A stretch of DNA of 64,000 nucleotides, from contig JAUHXS010000003.1 of assembly GCA_030426955.1 (NCBI GenBank), forward strand, positions 186,001 through 250,000, given 5' to 3'. Positions 26,357-35,559 of the stretch are shown one piece after another (the first letter of the stretch is position 1; the number at the start of each line of letters is the position of its first letter). The notes under the pieces were generated by a model. The model was given only the letters and a program-made list of their open reading frames with translations, searched no databases and was not told where the DNA came from. Made by a program: the position numbers and the translations under genes. Source of the DNA: Bacteroidia bacterium. GTDB taxonomy: Bacteria > Bacteroidota > Bacteroidia > Chitinophagales > JAUHXS01.

Positions 26357-29300
26357 ATGAAAAATAGATCCTTATATATTTTAGTCATAATAATGGCAAC
26401 TCTAAATGCTATGTCTCAGAATAACATAGGTACTGTTATTGGCACCACTACGTATGATTTACAAACAAATGCAAGCTCTCCCAACAGGATAGTTGTATTA
26501 CCTAATGGAAAGGTAAGTGTAGCCTGGACTGGTTCAACTAGTTTTGAACCAGAATTCCCTGATAGAGGAACATTTTATAACCATTTTGATGGAAGTAGTT
26601 GGCTAGGTAATCCGACTGGTAGAATCGAAGACATAAGAACTGGATGGCCATCTTTGATGATTTCTGGAAATAACGAGATTTTCATCTCTCATGATCCTAC
26701 TAATCAAACTGCAGATACTCTAGTTGTTTATAAAAGAAGCCCCATCGGGAGCGGCACTTGGAATAAAGTTGCTACAAATGTAACTCTAAACGGAATGTGG
26801 CCTCGAGCTGCTAATAACGGAGATACCATTCATTTGATTAATTCAAATTATTGCGGGGTAGTCGGAAGCGGAAGTAACCAAACCCCGATATGTAATGGTT
26901 ATACTCAATATTGGCGATCCTTCGATGCTGGAAGTACTTGGAATATTCAAGGCATGGTATTACCAGGAATAGATACTGCAAGTGGTTATGAACTTATGAA
27001 TGGGGATATATATTCTATTGATGTGAAAGATAATACTGTTGCCATTGTAGTTGGTGATCACGAAAACCATCTTGCCGTGTGGAAATCTGTTGATAATGGA
27101 AATAGCTTTACCAAAACTAATCTCATAACTTGGCCAGATGCGATCAACTATGATACTTTCTTTGTTAGTGATGGAGCAGTAGAAGTTATTATTGATGATG
27201 CCAATCGAGTACACGTTTGGAGTGGGGCAAGAAAAGGTACATGTGTTGAAGTGCAAATAGAAGATACTGGAAGATTTGCTTTCTCTCCTTTGTTTGATAA
27301 TGGGCTGCTATACTGGAATGAGTCCTTTGGGGCAGACTCTTTTAATATAATAGCAAAAGTCTTGGATATTGATAGGAGTGGTGATTTAAATGGCATCGGC
27401 CAATGGCCGAATAGTAGTCAATCGCAACAGACAACAGATTATGGTCAGACGGGACTATTAACAATGCCTACCGTAACCATTGATCCTTCCAATCAAAACT
27501 TATACGTAATCTATATGTCCCAAGTAGAGTTTACTGATGAAAATGAAAATCCCAGTAGCCTAGGTGCACAATCCTATACCGATCTGTTTGGAATAGTCTC
27601 AAAAGATGGAGGAAGCACATGGTCTTTCCCTAAAAACTTAACGAATAGCGCAGATAGCGGCTATGAAAGTGCTTTCCCAGTAAGCTACAAAGAAATAGTT
27701 CATGACAAAATACATATAACTTGGCAAAGAGATGAAGTTGCTGGTATAAAAGTAAGTTTTAGCCAATCAAATAATCATCCAATAGTTGTCAATGATGTTA
27801 TATATCATGCTTTTGATATTTCTGATTTTCAATCAGACATAAGTTTTGAAGCTTCTGACTCAGTAGCTTGTCCTAATGATACAATAGCGTTTTCCCTTAC
27901 ACTTGGTCCCGTCTCAAGTGTAAGTTGGGCTTTTGAAGGAGCTACTCCTGCAACATCAACAGAAATCTCACCCAAGGTTGTTTACTCTAGCCCTGGAAGT
28001 TTTAGTGTAACTGCAATTGTAAATAGTATAGATACTATAGCTATTGATAGCTTCATTACAATTGACAGTTGTAACAAAAAACCTGTACCAAACTTTACTG
28101 TCAACTTTGATTCGATCTGTGAGGGTAATTGTGTTCAGTTTACTGATCTTACGACAGAACATCCTGACAGCTGGTTGTGGACATTTGAGGGAGGAAGTCC
28201 AGCTTCATCAACAGATCAATACCCAACGAATATTTGTTATGCAGTACCTGGAAGCTATTCAGTAAAGTTAAAGGTCGCAAATGATAATGGTGCTGATTCC
28301 GTAATCATAAATGACTTGATTTATATAGAAAATTGCAACGATGATCGAATAAGCTTTTTTCCTGAAAATAAAAAACTGCTAATTGAAAACTTTACTGGAG
28401 TTCAAACAGTATATGGACCATGTGGCGAACAAAGAATAGAAACCTATAAAGCGCAAAATTCGAATAAGGTATTTACAATGAATATACAAACTTCATCATC
28501 TTATGGAGTTCCACATGGTGCGGAAGAGGACCTGAGGACGCCCTATGCGTCAGAATTTGAAACAGAGTTTCAAATTCCTGGTTACCCCAGTGCTGCCTTA
28601 AACCGAAAAACCGTTAATTCAAAAAAGACGATAGTGTCTACTGGTAACAATTGGCAAGATGATGCAGATGATATTCTAGATGAAATTGCCTCTGTGAATA
28701 TTGAAGTGAATTCAGCTTTTGATTCAATAACTAGAGAGGTCACTATAGCTACCCAAACCTATTATACAAGTGATGTTGCCGATCCTGTATACCTAAACCT
28801 AGCTCTTGTAGAGAGCAATCTTGAAGTTGCTCAAATAAGGTTTGAGGGGTTTACCCTTTGTTCTGGTGCCACTTCAATAGTTGATTACTACTATCTACAT
28901 CAATATGTTTTTAGAGATTTAATTACAGGTCAATGGGGGGAGCTAATTACTGAACCAACTTCTGAAGGTAGTTTAAATAGCTATGAGCATACCGTTACGT
29001 TATCTAATGGTTCTGATCCAAGCAATTATCATATCATAGGTTTTGTCTCAAAATATAAAGATGAAATATTAAATGCTGATATGGAAAGTGCTATAGCTAA
29101 TAACATTACTTGTTCGCCAACAACATTGATTGAGATTTGTATGATCACAGTGGATGCTGCTACAAACCATAACTTGATTGTATGGGAGCGGAATGAAGAT
29201 TTAAGTATTCAATCATATATAATATATAAGGAATCGAATGTCTCAGGAGTTTATGACTCGATTGGCATTGTACCTGCTACTGAGCTGACTGAATTCATTG

Positions 29301-29953
29301 ACACTACTTCCAACGCACTTCAGAATTCAAGTATATATAAAATATCCTGTATTGATACTTGTGGGAATAAGTATTCGTTAAGTGAATACCATAAAACCAT
29401 TCACCTGACAATTAATGCTGGTCAAAATAGTTCATGGAACTTGATATGGAATGATTATGAAGGTTTCGATGTCAGTTCTTACAATATTTGGAGAGGCACA
29501 GATACCTCCTCTATTGAGCTGCTAACAAGCGTATCTGGATCTCAAAACTCGTATACCGACTTATCTGCACCTTCTGGAAATATCTATTATCAAATTGAAG
29601 TAATTCACCCAAATGGAGGTTGCGAAAGCAGCCTAAAAACAACGGGGCTTTATAGTTCTTCGAAGTCAAATATAGCTACTAACAATGTTAATGCATCAAT
29701 AAATCCTAAAAAGCAGTTATTGCAAATATTCCCTAATCCAGTTAAAAGCCTACTTACAATAAAGGGATTGCCAATGTCATCGGAAGAGATGGAGATTTCT
29801 ATTAAGGATATTTTAGGTCGAGAGATATTATATATGGACAAAAAGACTAAAGGGAATCAAGCTTCACTTGATGTTAAACATTTGCCTTCTGGAGTCTACG
29901 TAATTGCTATCAATTATGGTGAGGAAAGAGAGACTTTAAGATTCTCAAAGTAA
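26357..29953 (+). CDS. Large secreted multidomain protein: BNR repeats, PKD, Omp28-like, T9SS type A tail
   Basis: A 1198-residue exported protein with a signal peptide ending in AMSQN. Residues about 20-480 carry Asp-box (BNR) motifs SFDAGSTWN, SVDNGNSFT and SKDGGSTWS, so this part is a sialidase-like beta-propeller; the sialidase catalytic Arg triad cannot be judged by eye. Two PKD domains follow (ISPKVVYSSPGSFSV and SWLWTFEGGSP). Near residue 680 LLIENFTGVQTVYGPCGEQ resembles Omp28-type thioredoxin-fold domains, but only one Cys of the CxxC remains. Fibronectin-like segments precede the tail QIFPNPVKSLLTIKGLP ... LPSGVYVIAI, a classic type A T9SS signal. It starts 43 bp after the ATPase. 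Confidence 0.85.
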   Translation: MKNRSLYILVIIMATLNAMSQNNIGTVIGTTTYDLQTNASSPNRIVVLPNGKVSVAWTGSTSFEPEFPDRGTFYNHFDGSSWLGNPTGRIEDIRTGWPSLMISGNNEIFISHDPTNQTADTLVVYKRSPIGSGTWNKVATNVTLNGMWPRAANNGDTIHLINSNYCGVVGSGSNQTPICNGYTQYWRSFDAGSTWNIQGMVLPGIDTASGYELMNGDIYSIDVKDNTVAIVVGDHENHLAVWKSVDNGNSFTKTNLITWPDAINYDTFFVSDGAVEVIIDDANRVHVWSGARKGTCVEVQIEDTGRFAFSPLFDNGLLYWNESFGADSFNIIAKVLDIDRSGDLNGIGQWPNSSQSQQTTDYGQTGLLTMPTVTIDPSNQNLYVIYMSQVEFTDENENPSSLGAQSYTDLFGIVSKDGGSTWSFPKNLTNSADSGYESAFPVSYKEIVHDKIHITWQRDEVAGIKVSFSQSNNHPIVVNDVIYHAFDISDFQSDISFEASDSVACPNDTIAFSLTLGPVSSVSWAFEGATPATSTEISPKVVYSSPGSFSVTAIVNSIDTIAIDSFITIDSCNKKPVPNFTVNFDSICEGNCVQFTDLTTEHPDSWLWTFEGGSPASSTDQYPTNICYAVPGSYSVKLKVANDNGADSVIINDLIYIENCNDDRISFFPENKKLLIENFTGVQTVYGPCGEQRIETYKAQNSNKVFTMNIQTSSSYGVPHGAEEDLRTPYASEFETEFQIPGYPSAALNRKTVNSKKTIVSTGNNWQDDADDILDEIASVNIEVNSAFDSITREVTIATQTYYTSDVADPVYLNLALVESNLEVAQIRFEGFTLCSGATSIVDYYYLHQYVFRDLITGQWGELITEPTSEGSLNSYEHTVTLSNGSDPSNYHIIGFVSKYKDEILNADMESAIANNITCSPTTLIEICMITVDAATNHNLIVWERNEDLSIQSYIIYKESNVSGVYDSIGIVPATELTEFIDTTSNALQNSSIYKISCIDTCGNKYSLSEYHKTIHLTINAGQNSSWNLIWNDYEGFDVSSYNIWRGTDTSSIELLTSVSGSQNSYTDLSAPSGNIYYQIEVIHPNGGCESSLKTTGLYSSSKSNIATNNVNASINPKKQLLQIFPNPVKSLLTIKGLPMSSEEMEISIKDILGREILYMDKKTKGNQASLDVKHLPSGVYVIAINYGEERETLRFSK

Positions 29954-30042
29954 TTCCTTAATGGTATGGAGATCTAGTTTCTAGACTAGAATATGATCTC
30001 AAGCCACACCCTGACTAACAGACTTTTTCGTATTTTTACAAC

Positions 30043-33000
30043 ATGAGTCAGACTACTGAAAGATATCAACCGAAAAATAAAATTAGAATTGTCACAGCTG
30101 CTTCGCTTTTTGATGGACATGATGCAGCGATTAATGTAATGCGAAGAATCATTCAGTCTACGGGTGTAGAAGTAATTCATCTTGGCCATGACAGAAGCGT
30201 TCAGGAGGTAGTAGATACCGCTATTCAAGAAGATGCTAATGCTATTGCCATGACTTCATACCAAGGGGGGCACAATGAGTATTTTAAGTATATGTATGAC
30301 CTTTTGAAAGAACAAGGGGCAGAGCATATTAAAATTTTTGGAGGAGGCGGAGGAGTGATTTTGCCTTCAGAAATAGAAGAGCTACATCAATATGGAATTA
30401 CGCGTATTTATTCACCAGATGATGGTAGGGCAATGGGGCTTCAAGGTATGATCAATGATATGATCGAAAAATGTGATTTCCCAACAGGGAAAGATTTGAA
30501 TGGTGAGATCAATCATTTAAAAGAAAAAGATGTAAAATCTATTGCTAAGTTAATTTCCGCTGCAGAGAACTTTCCAGAAGCATCTAAGGCTGACTTAGAA
30601 AAAATTCATGGTTGGGCAAAGGAAATCAAAACACCAATTTTAGGTATAACCGGAACAGGAGGGGCAGGTAAGTCATCATTGGTAGACGAGCTGGTAAGAC
30701 GTTTTTTAATCGACTTTGAAGGCAAAACAATAGGAATCATTTCTGTTGATCCGTCAAAAAGAAAAACGGGCGGTGCATTGCTTGGCGATCGTATCAGGAT
30801 GAACTCTATACGAAACAACAGGGTTTATATGCGTTCATTGGCAACACGCCAAGCTAATCTGGCTGTTTCTAAGCATGTAGATGAAGCGCTGCAAATTCTC
30901 AAAGCGGCCAATTTTGATTTAATCATTTTAGAAACTTCAGGGATAGGACAATCAGATACCGAAATAACAGATCATTCGGATGTTAGTCTTTACGTGATGA
31001 CGCCTGAATATGGCGCGGCAACACAATTGGAGAAGATTGATATGCTGGATTATGCAGACATCTTAGCAATTAATAAGTTTGACAAAAAAGGAGCGCTTGA
31101 TGCATTACGAGACGTTAAAAAGCAATACAAGCGCAATCATCAATTGTTTGAGGCAAAGGATGAAGATATTCCGGTTTATGGGACTATTGCATCACAGTTC
31201 AACGATCCAGGTACAAATCAGCTGTACAAAAAGTTGATGCAGATCATTAATGAAAAAACAGGGGCTGATCTAAAATCTAATTTTGAGATTACAGATGAAA
31301 TGTCGGAAAAGGTATTTATTATTCCTCCAAAAAGGAATCGATATCTTTCTGAGATTGCAGAAAATAACCGTTCATACGATAAATGGGCTGAAGATCAATC
31401 AGAAATAGCTCAAAAACTATATGGACTAAATAAGTCGATTGAAACTATTAAAAGCACTAATGTTGGAGACTCCCCTGATGGCGAAGCAGGCGCCGACAGG
31501 CTGATCAAAGACTTGCAAGCGACTTATGAAAAAGTAGCACTAGAACTGGACCCTAAGAATAAGATTTTGCTTGATGCTTGGGAAGGAAAGGTTAAAAAGT
31601 ATAAAGATCCCGAATTTAAATTTAAAGTAAGAGATAAAGAACTATCGCTCAAAACCCATACAGAATCGCTTTCGCATACACAGATTCCTAAAGTGAGCAC
31701 ACCAAAGTACAAAGCTTGGGGGGATATATTAAAGTGGAATTTGCAGGAAAATGTTCCGGGAGAATTTCCATTTACGGCGGGACTTTTCCCTTTTAAGCGT
31801 GAAGGTGAAGATCCGACAAGAATGTTTGCCGGAGAAGGTGGACCCGAGAGAACCAATAGAAGGTTTCACTATGTGAGCTTAGATATGCCGGCAAAAAGAC
31901 TTTCAACTGCTTTCGATTCAGTAACACTTTATGGACATGACCCAGACTATCGCCCCGATATTTACGGTAAAATAGGCAATGCAGGTGTTTCTATTTGTTG
32001 CTTAGACGATGCAAAAAAGCTTTACTCTGGGTTCAACTTAGCAGACCCAAAAACATCGGTCTCCATGACGATCAATGGACCGGCTCCAATGCTTTTATCG
32101 TTCTTCATGAATGCAGCGATTGATCAACAATGTGAAATATACATCAAAGAAAATGGTCTGGAAAAAGAGGTCGAAAAGAAGATCGAAAGTATCTACAAAG
32201 AAAAAGGAGTAGACAGACCAAGCTACCAAGGAGAAATTCCGAAGGGCAATGATGGTCTGGGCTTGATGCTGCTCGGAGTAACAGGAGATCAAGTATTACC
32301 TCAGGATGTTTATGAGGAGATTAAAACAAAGACGCTTAGTGCTGTAAGAGGAACGGTTCAGGCTGATATCCTAAAAGAAGACCAAGCTCAAAACACTTGT
32401 ATTTTTTCTACGGAGTTTGCCTTACGATTGATGGGAGATGTTCAGGAGTACTTTATTGAGAAAAATGTCAGAAACTTCTATTCCGTTTCTATCTCAGGGT
32501 ATCATATTGCGGAAGCAGGAGCAAATCCAATTACACAATTAGCATTTACATTAGCCAATGGATTTACCTATGCCGAATACTATCTAAGCAGAGGAATGGA
32601 TATCAATAAATTCGGACCAAACCTTTCCTTCTTCTTCTCCAATGGCATTGATCCCGAATATGCTGTCATTGGTCGGGTGGCGAGAAGAATATGGGCAAAA
32701 GCCATGAAACATAAATATGGTGCAGATGAAAGGGCTCAGAAGCTAAAATACCATATCCAAACTTCAGGTCGATCACTCCACGCACAAGAGATTGATTTTA
32801 ACGATATCCGAACAACGCTTCAGGCATTATATGCCATCTATGATAACTGCAACTCGTTGCATACCAATGCCTATGATGAAGCCATTACTACGCCAACAGA
32901 GGAGAGTGTGAGAAGAGCAATGGCTATCCAGTTGATTATAAACAGAGAGCTTGGCTTAGCTAAGAATGAGAATCCGTTGCAAGGTTCATTTATTATTGAA

Positions 33001-33447
33001 GAGTTAACAGATTTAGTAGAAGAGGCTGTTCTAACAGAGTTTGACAGAATTACTGAAAGAGGAGGTGTCTTAGGTGCAATGGAAACTATGTACCAGAGGA
33101 GCCAAATTCAAGAAGAGAGCCTTTACTACGAGACGCTAAAGCATTCAGGAGAATTTCCTATCATAGGTGTAAATACTTTCTTGAGTTCCAAAGGTTCGCC
33201 AACTGTCTTGCCTCAGGAAGTAATTCGTGCAACTGAAGAAGAGAAAGAATATCAGATTAAAATGTTAGGTGATTTGAATAAGGGCAATGACCAAAAGGCA
33301 AAAGAGCAACTAGAATTGGTTCAAAAAGTAGCTATCCAAAACGGCAATATTTTTGAAGCATTGATGGAGGCAGGGAAATATTGTTCGCTTGGGCAAATTA
33401 CGACGGCATTGTTTGAGGTAGGAGGTCAGTATAGAAGGAACATGTAG
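30043..33447 (+). CDS. icmF: Fused isobutyryl-CoA mutase IcmF
   Basis: A coenzyme-B12 mutase with its own G-protein chaperone in one chain of 1134 residues, interconverting isobutyryl-CoA and n-butyryl-CoA. The order of domains is the IcmF order: B12-binding domain with DGHD at residues 24-27 and the GG at 99-101; MeaI-type GTPase with P-loop GTGGAGKS near 204-211 and NKFD; then the substrate-binding TIM barrel. [20 protein letters not shown] is the IcmF form of the substrate pocket; methylmalonyl-CoA mutases have a Tyr/Arg form. TATTTTTA followed by 4 bp and the ATG looks like a leaderless promoter. No cobalamin riboswitch fits in the 89-bp upstream gap. Confidence 0.95.
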   Translation: MSQTTERYQPKNKIRIVTAASLFDGHDAAINVMRRIIQSTGVEVIHLGHDRSVQEVVDTAIQEDANAIAMTSYQGGHNEYFKYMYDLLKEQGAEHIKIFGGGGGVILPSEIEELHQYGITRIYSPDDGRAMGLQGMINDMIEKCDFPTGKDLNGEINHLKEKDVKSIAKLISAAENFPEASKADLEKIHGWAKEIKTPILGITGTGGAGKSSLVDELVRRFLIDFEGKTIGIISVDPSKRKTGGALLGDRIRMNSIRNNRVYMRSLATRQANLAVSKHVDEALQILKAANFDLIILETSGIGQSDTEITDHSDVSLYVMTPEYGAATQLEKIDMLDYADILAINKFDKKGALDALRDVKKQYKRNHQLFEAKDEDIPVYGTIASQFNDPGTNQLYKKLMQIINEKTGADLKSNFEITDEMSEKVFIIPPKRNRYLSEIAENNRSYDKWAEDQSEIAQKLYGLNKSIETIKSTNVGDSPDGEAGADRLIKDLQATYEKVALELDPKNKILLDAWEGKVKKYKDPEFKFKVRDKELSLKTHTESLSHTQIPKVSTPKYKAWGDILKWNLQENVPGEFPFTAGLFPFKREGEDPTRMFAGEGGPERTNRRFHYVSLDMPAKRLSTAFDSVTLYGHDPDYRPDIYGKIGNAGVSICCLDDAKKLYSGFNLADPKTSVSMTINGPAPMLLSFFMNAAIDQQCEIYIKENGLEKEVEKKIESIYKEKGVDRPSYQGEIPKGNDGLGLMLLGVTGDQVLPQDVYEEIKTKTLSAVRGTVQADILKEDQAQNTCIFSTEFALRLMGDVQEYFIEKNVRNFYSVSISGYHIAEAGANPITQLAFTLANGFTYAEYYLSRGMDINKFGPNLSFFFSNGIDPEYAVIGRVARRIWAKAMKHKYGADERAQKLKYHIQTSGRSLHAQEIDFNDIRTTLQALYAIYDNCNSLHTNAYDEAITTPTEESVRRAMAIQLIINRELGLAKNENPLQGSFIIEELTDLVEEAVLTEFDRITERGGVLGAMETMYQRSQIQEESLYYETLKHSGEFPIIGVNTFLSSKGSPTVLPQEVIRATEEEKEYQIKMLGDLNKGNDQKAKEQLELVQKVAIQNGNIFEALMEAGKYCSLGQITTALFEVGGQYRRNM

Positions 33448-33479
33448 CTTAATAGGTTGAAGTTAAGTCAACATATTTT

Positions 33480-33920
33480 ATGGATTTGACCACAAAATAT
33501 TTCGATAAGCTTAGCAAAGAGGAGCTGTATAAAATTCTATATCTCCGACAGGAAGTATTTGTAGTAGAGCAAAACTGTCCTTATCAAGATGCGGATAACC
33601 TGGATCAAGAAGCACATCACGTAATGGGTTTTAGAGAAGATAAGCTAATTGTTTACGCAAGAATTCTCCCACCAAATACGGAAGGCAAAGTTTATATAGG
33701 TCGGATTGTTACTGATCCCAAGGTAAGAAGCAAAGGGCTTGGAAAGTTGTTAATGGAAGAAACGCTAAAACAAACTCGAAAACTATATCCTCAAAAAGAG
33801 ATATGGATGTCAGCGCAAACCTATCTGATCAAGTTTTATCAATCTTTTGGCTTTATCGTTAATGGAACAGAGTATCTGGAGGATGATATTCCTCATATTC
33901 AAATGAAGCTTAACCAATAG
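33480..33920 (+). CDS. ElaA-type GNAT N-acetyltransferase
   Basis: A 146-residue acetyltransferase. LYLRQEVFVVEQNCPYQDADNLDQEAHH is spread over the ElaA-specific N-terminal half, and GRIVTDPKVRSKGLGKLLM is the acetyl-CoA binding motif A (R/Q-x-x-G-x-G/A). GNAT enzymes move an acetyl group from acetyl-CoA to an amine; the substrate of ElaA proteins is not known to me. It follows icmF by 32 bp and overlaps the convergent helical-protein gene by 11 bp at their 3' ends. Confidence 0.9.
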   Translation: MDLTTKYFDKLSKEELYKILYLRQEVFVVEQNCPYQDADNLDQEAHHVMGFREDKLIVYARILPPNTEGKVYIGRIVTDPKVRSKGLGKLLMEETLKQTRKLYPQKEIWMSAQTYLIKFYQSFGFIVNGTEYLEDDIPHIQMKLNQ

Positions 33921-35421
33921 CTGCTTCAACTTTTTTTTGTACAAATTTTGCAAAAGGTTGACGGGCTATTTTGGCCTCTACCCACTCTAAAATGCCAATA
34001 CCCTCTACTGCAAGCTTTTCCTCTGGATTTTGCAATATTCTTTCCATCTGCTTTTGAAAAGATGTAAGTGCATCAATATTATTTTTATTAGGAAGGGATA
34101 TGAATTTCATAAGTGCAGCTTCTATTTTAAAAACTTTTCTTTTTTTCTTAAGAAAAGCATTGGTGGATCTTAAGATGCTTTGGATATGAATATTATCTAG
34201 CTCATAGTTAACAATCAAATGCAATACTCTTACTTTGCACTGCCAATTAGCTAGATAAGCTCTATAATTTAAGTTCAGGATTTTATTTATCCATAGAAGT
34301 GCATCCGAATACATTCCCAAGGCAAAATAAGTATAAGAGGTATTGAAATAATAGGGTAGTAGAAAGCTGAGTGGGTTAGCGATATACTGTTGATAAGTAT
34401 CATAATTTTTACTTAAGAGTGGGATTCTAGATAAAGCCAACTCAAACCTACCCCATTTAATATATAAGTCTATTTCTTGCACTAAAGTAATTAGTGTTAA
34501 TTGAGCTTTAAGGATGCTCGACTTAGCAGGAACTTTCTTTAGTAAATCAATATATTTTAGTGATATGCTATACTTTTTAAGAGCATTGCTACTGATAAGC
34601 ATCGTATTGTAGGCATTCATAATTTCCGTTGGAAGCATATTGAAAGTATTTAGATTGCTTTGTATATACGCAACATACCTCTTGCTTTGGGCAAAAAATT
34701 GATCATATTCCCCAATCATATTATAATACCTCGTGGTTACCCAGTAGTATGAGAGCATTAATTGTATGTTTTCCCTCTTTTCCCCGATAGGTTCCTTAAC
34801 TTGGTCGATGATTTCTTCAAGCTCTTTTTTGTTATCATCGCTGATTATTAAATTTTGGTTAAAGTAAAAAAGGGAGAATAAGTCTTCTAATTTAATATAA
34901 TCCAACTTCTTTTTAAGCTTGCTTATGAGCTTGTTTTGTTTATCGTAAAATGTTAGAATATCAATTTTGTTGATTTTCGAGTTATCATTTAAACCTAATT
35001 TTTTCTCTTTTTCATTAATGATTAATTGCAATGTGAAATTTTCATATTTAGTGGCGAGATGTTTAATTCTATTTAAAATTGCAATAGAAGGTTTTAAAAG
35101 CCCCTTGTTATACAAGGTCTCAATATCTAATAATCCATTATAAATAATTGAATCTATGCTTGTATTGCGATGGTATAATCTTAGGTTTTGTAATATAAGA
35201 TCAAATAAATACTTTTTTAGATTAGCAATTTGCGATTTTTTAATCGACTTTTCTTGACTCAGAATTGCATCTTGATCATATTTAGACTGGCGATCAACTA
35301 GATCAAATAGTTTTGCATAAGTATGCTTGTTATTCAGTAAAGAAACACGTAAGTATCTTTTTTCATTCTTGCCTAAAGTTTTAATTAATCTAAATAATAT
35401 ATCATTTGATAGTTTAGTCAT
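33910..35421 (-). CDS. Uncharacterised helical-repeat protein, LIKSL-x-x-x-EKRY family, copy 2
   Basis: A 503-residue soluble protein starting MTKLSNDILFRLIKTLGKNE; an ATG 24 bp upstream is less likely because the paralogue at 15907-17382 aligns from this one. The N-terminal region aligns closely (LIKTLGKNEKRYLRV against LIKSLSTNEKRYIKL), and the body is again a chain of paired helices like tetratricopeptide repeats. The two copies have drifted far apart outside the N-terminus. No enzymatic motif is seen. Codon use is markedly AT-rich. Confidence 0.74.
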   Translation of the reverse strand: MTKLSNDILFRLIKTLGKNEKRYLRVSLLNNKHTYAKLFDLVDRQSKYDQDAILSQEKSIKKSQIANLKKYLFDLILQNLRLYHRNTSIDSIIYNGLLDIETLYNKGLLKPSIAILNRIKHLATKYENFTLQLIINEKEKKLGLNDNSKINKIDILTFYDKQNKLISKLKKKLDYIKLEDLFSLFYFNQNLIISDDNKKELEEIIDQVKEPIGEKRENIQLMLSYYWVTTRYYNMIGEYDQFFAQSKRYVAYIQSNLNTFNMLPTEIMNAYNTMLISSNALKKYSISLKYIDLLKKVPAKSSILKAQLTLITLVQEIDLYIKWGRFELALSRIPLLSKNYDTYQQYIANPLSFLLPYYFNTSYTYFALGMYSDALLWINKILNLNYRAYLANWQCKVRVLHLIVNYELDNIHIQSILRSTNAFLKKKRKVFKIEAALMKFISLPNKNNIDALTSFQKQMERILQNPEEKLAVEGIGILEWVEAKIARQPFAKFVQKKVEAAIG

Positions 35422-35559
35422 CGTAATATATTTTTTATATAACAATTGAATTTCAATCTTATATAATTATATAACAATTTTTAGTATTCGTTAATATAGT
35501 TTTTTTTTGCAATATTTTTTGTAATCAATGAGCTATCTTATATAGCAAATGAAATAACC

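Noticed and set aside
29968-30000. Terminator or further heptad array between the large secreted protein gene and icmF
   Set aside because: Only about three heptads (TTCTAGA, CTAGAAT) and a weak GAGATC/GATCTC pairing without a T-tract; too short to call.
29954-30042. Cobalamin riboswitch before icmF
   Set aside because: The gap is too short and has no B12-box-like sequence.
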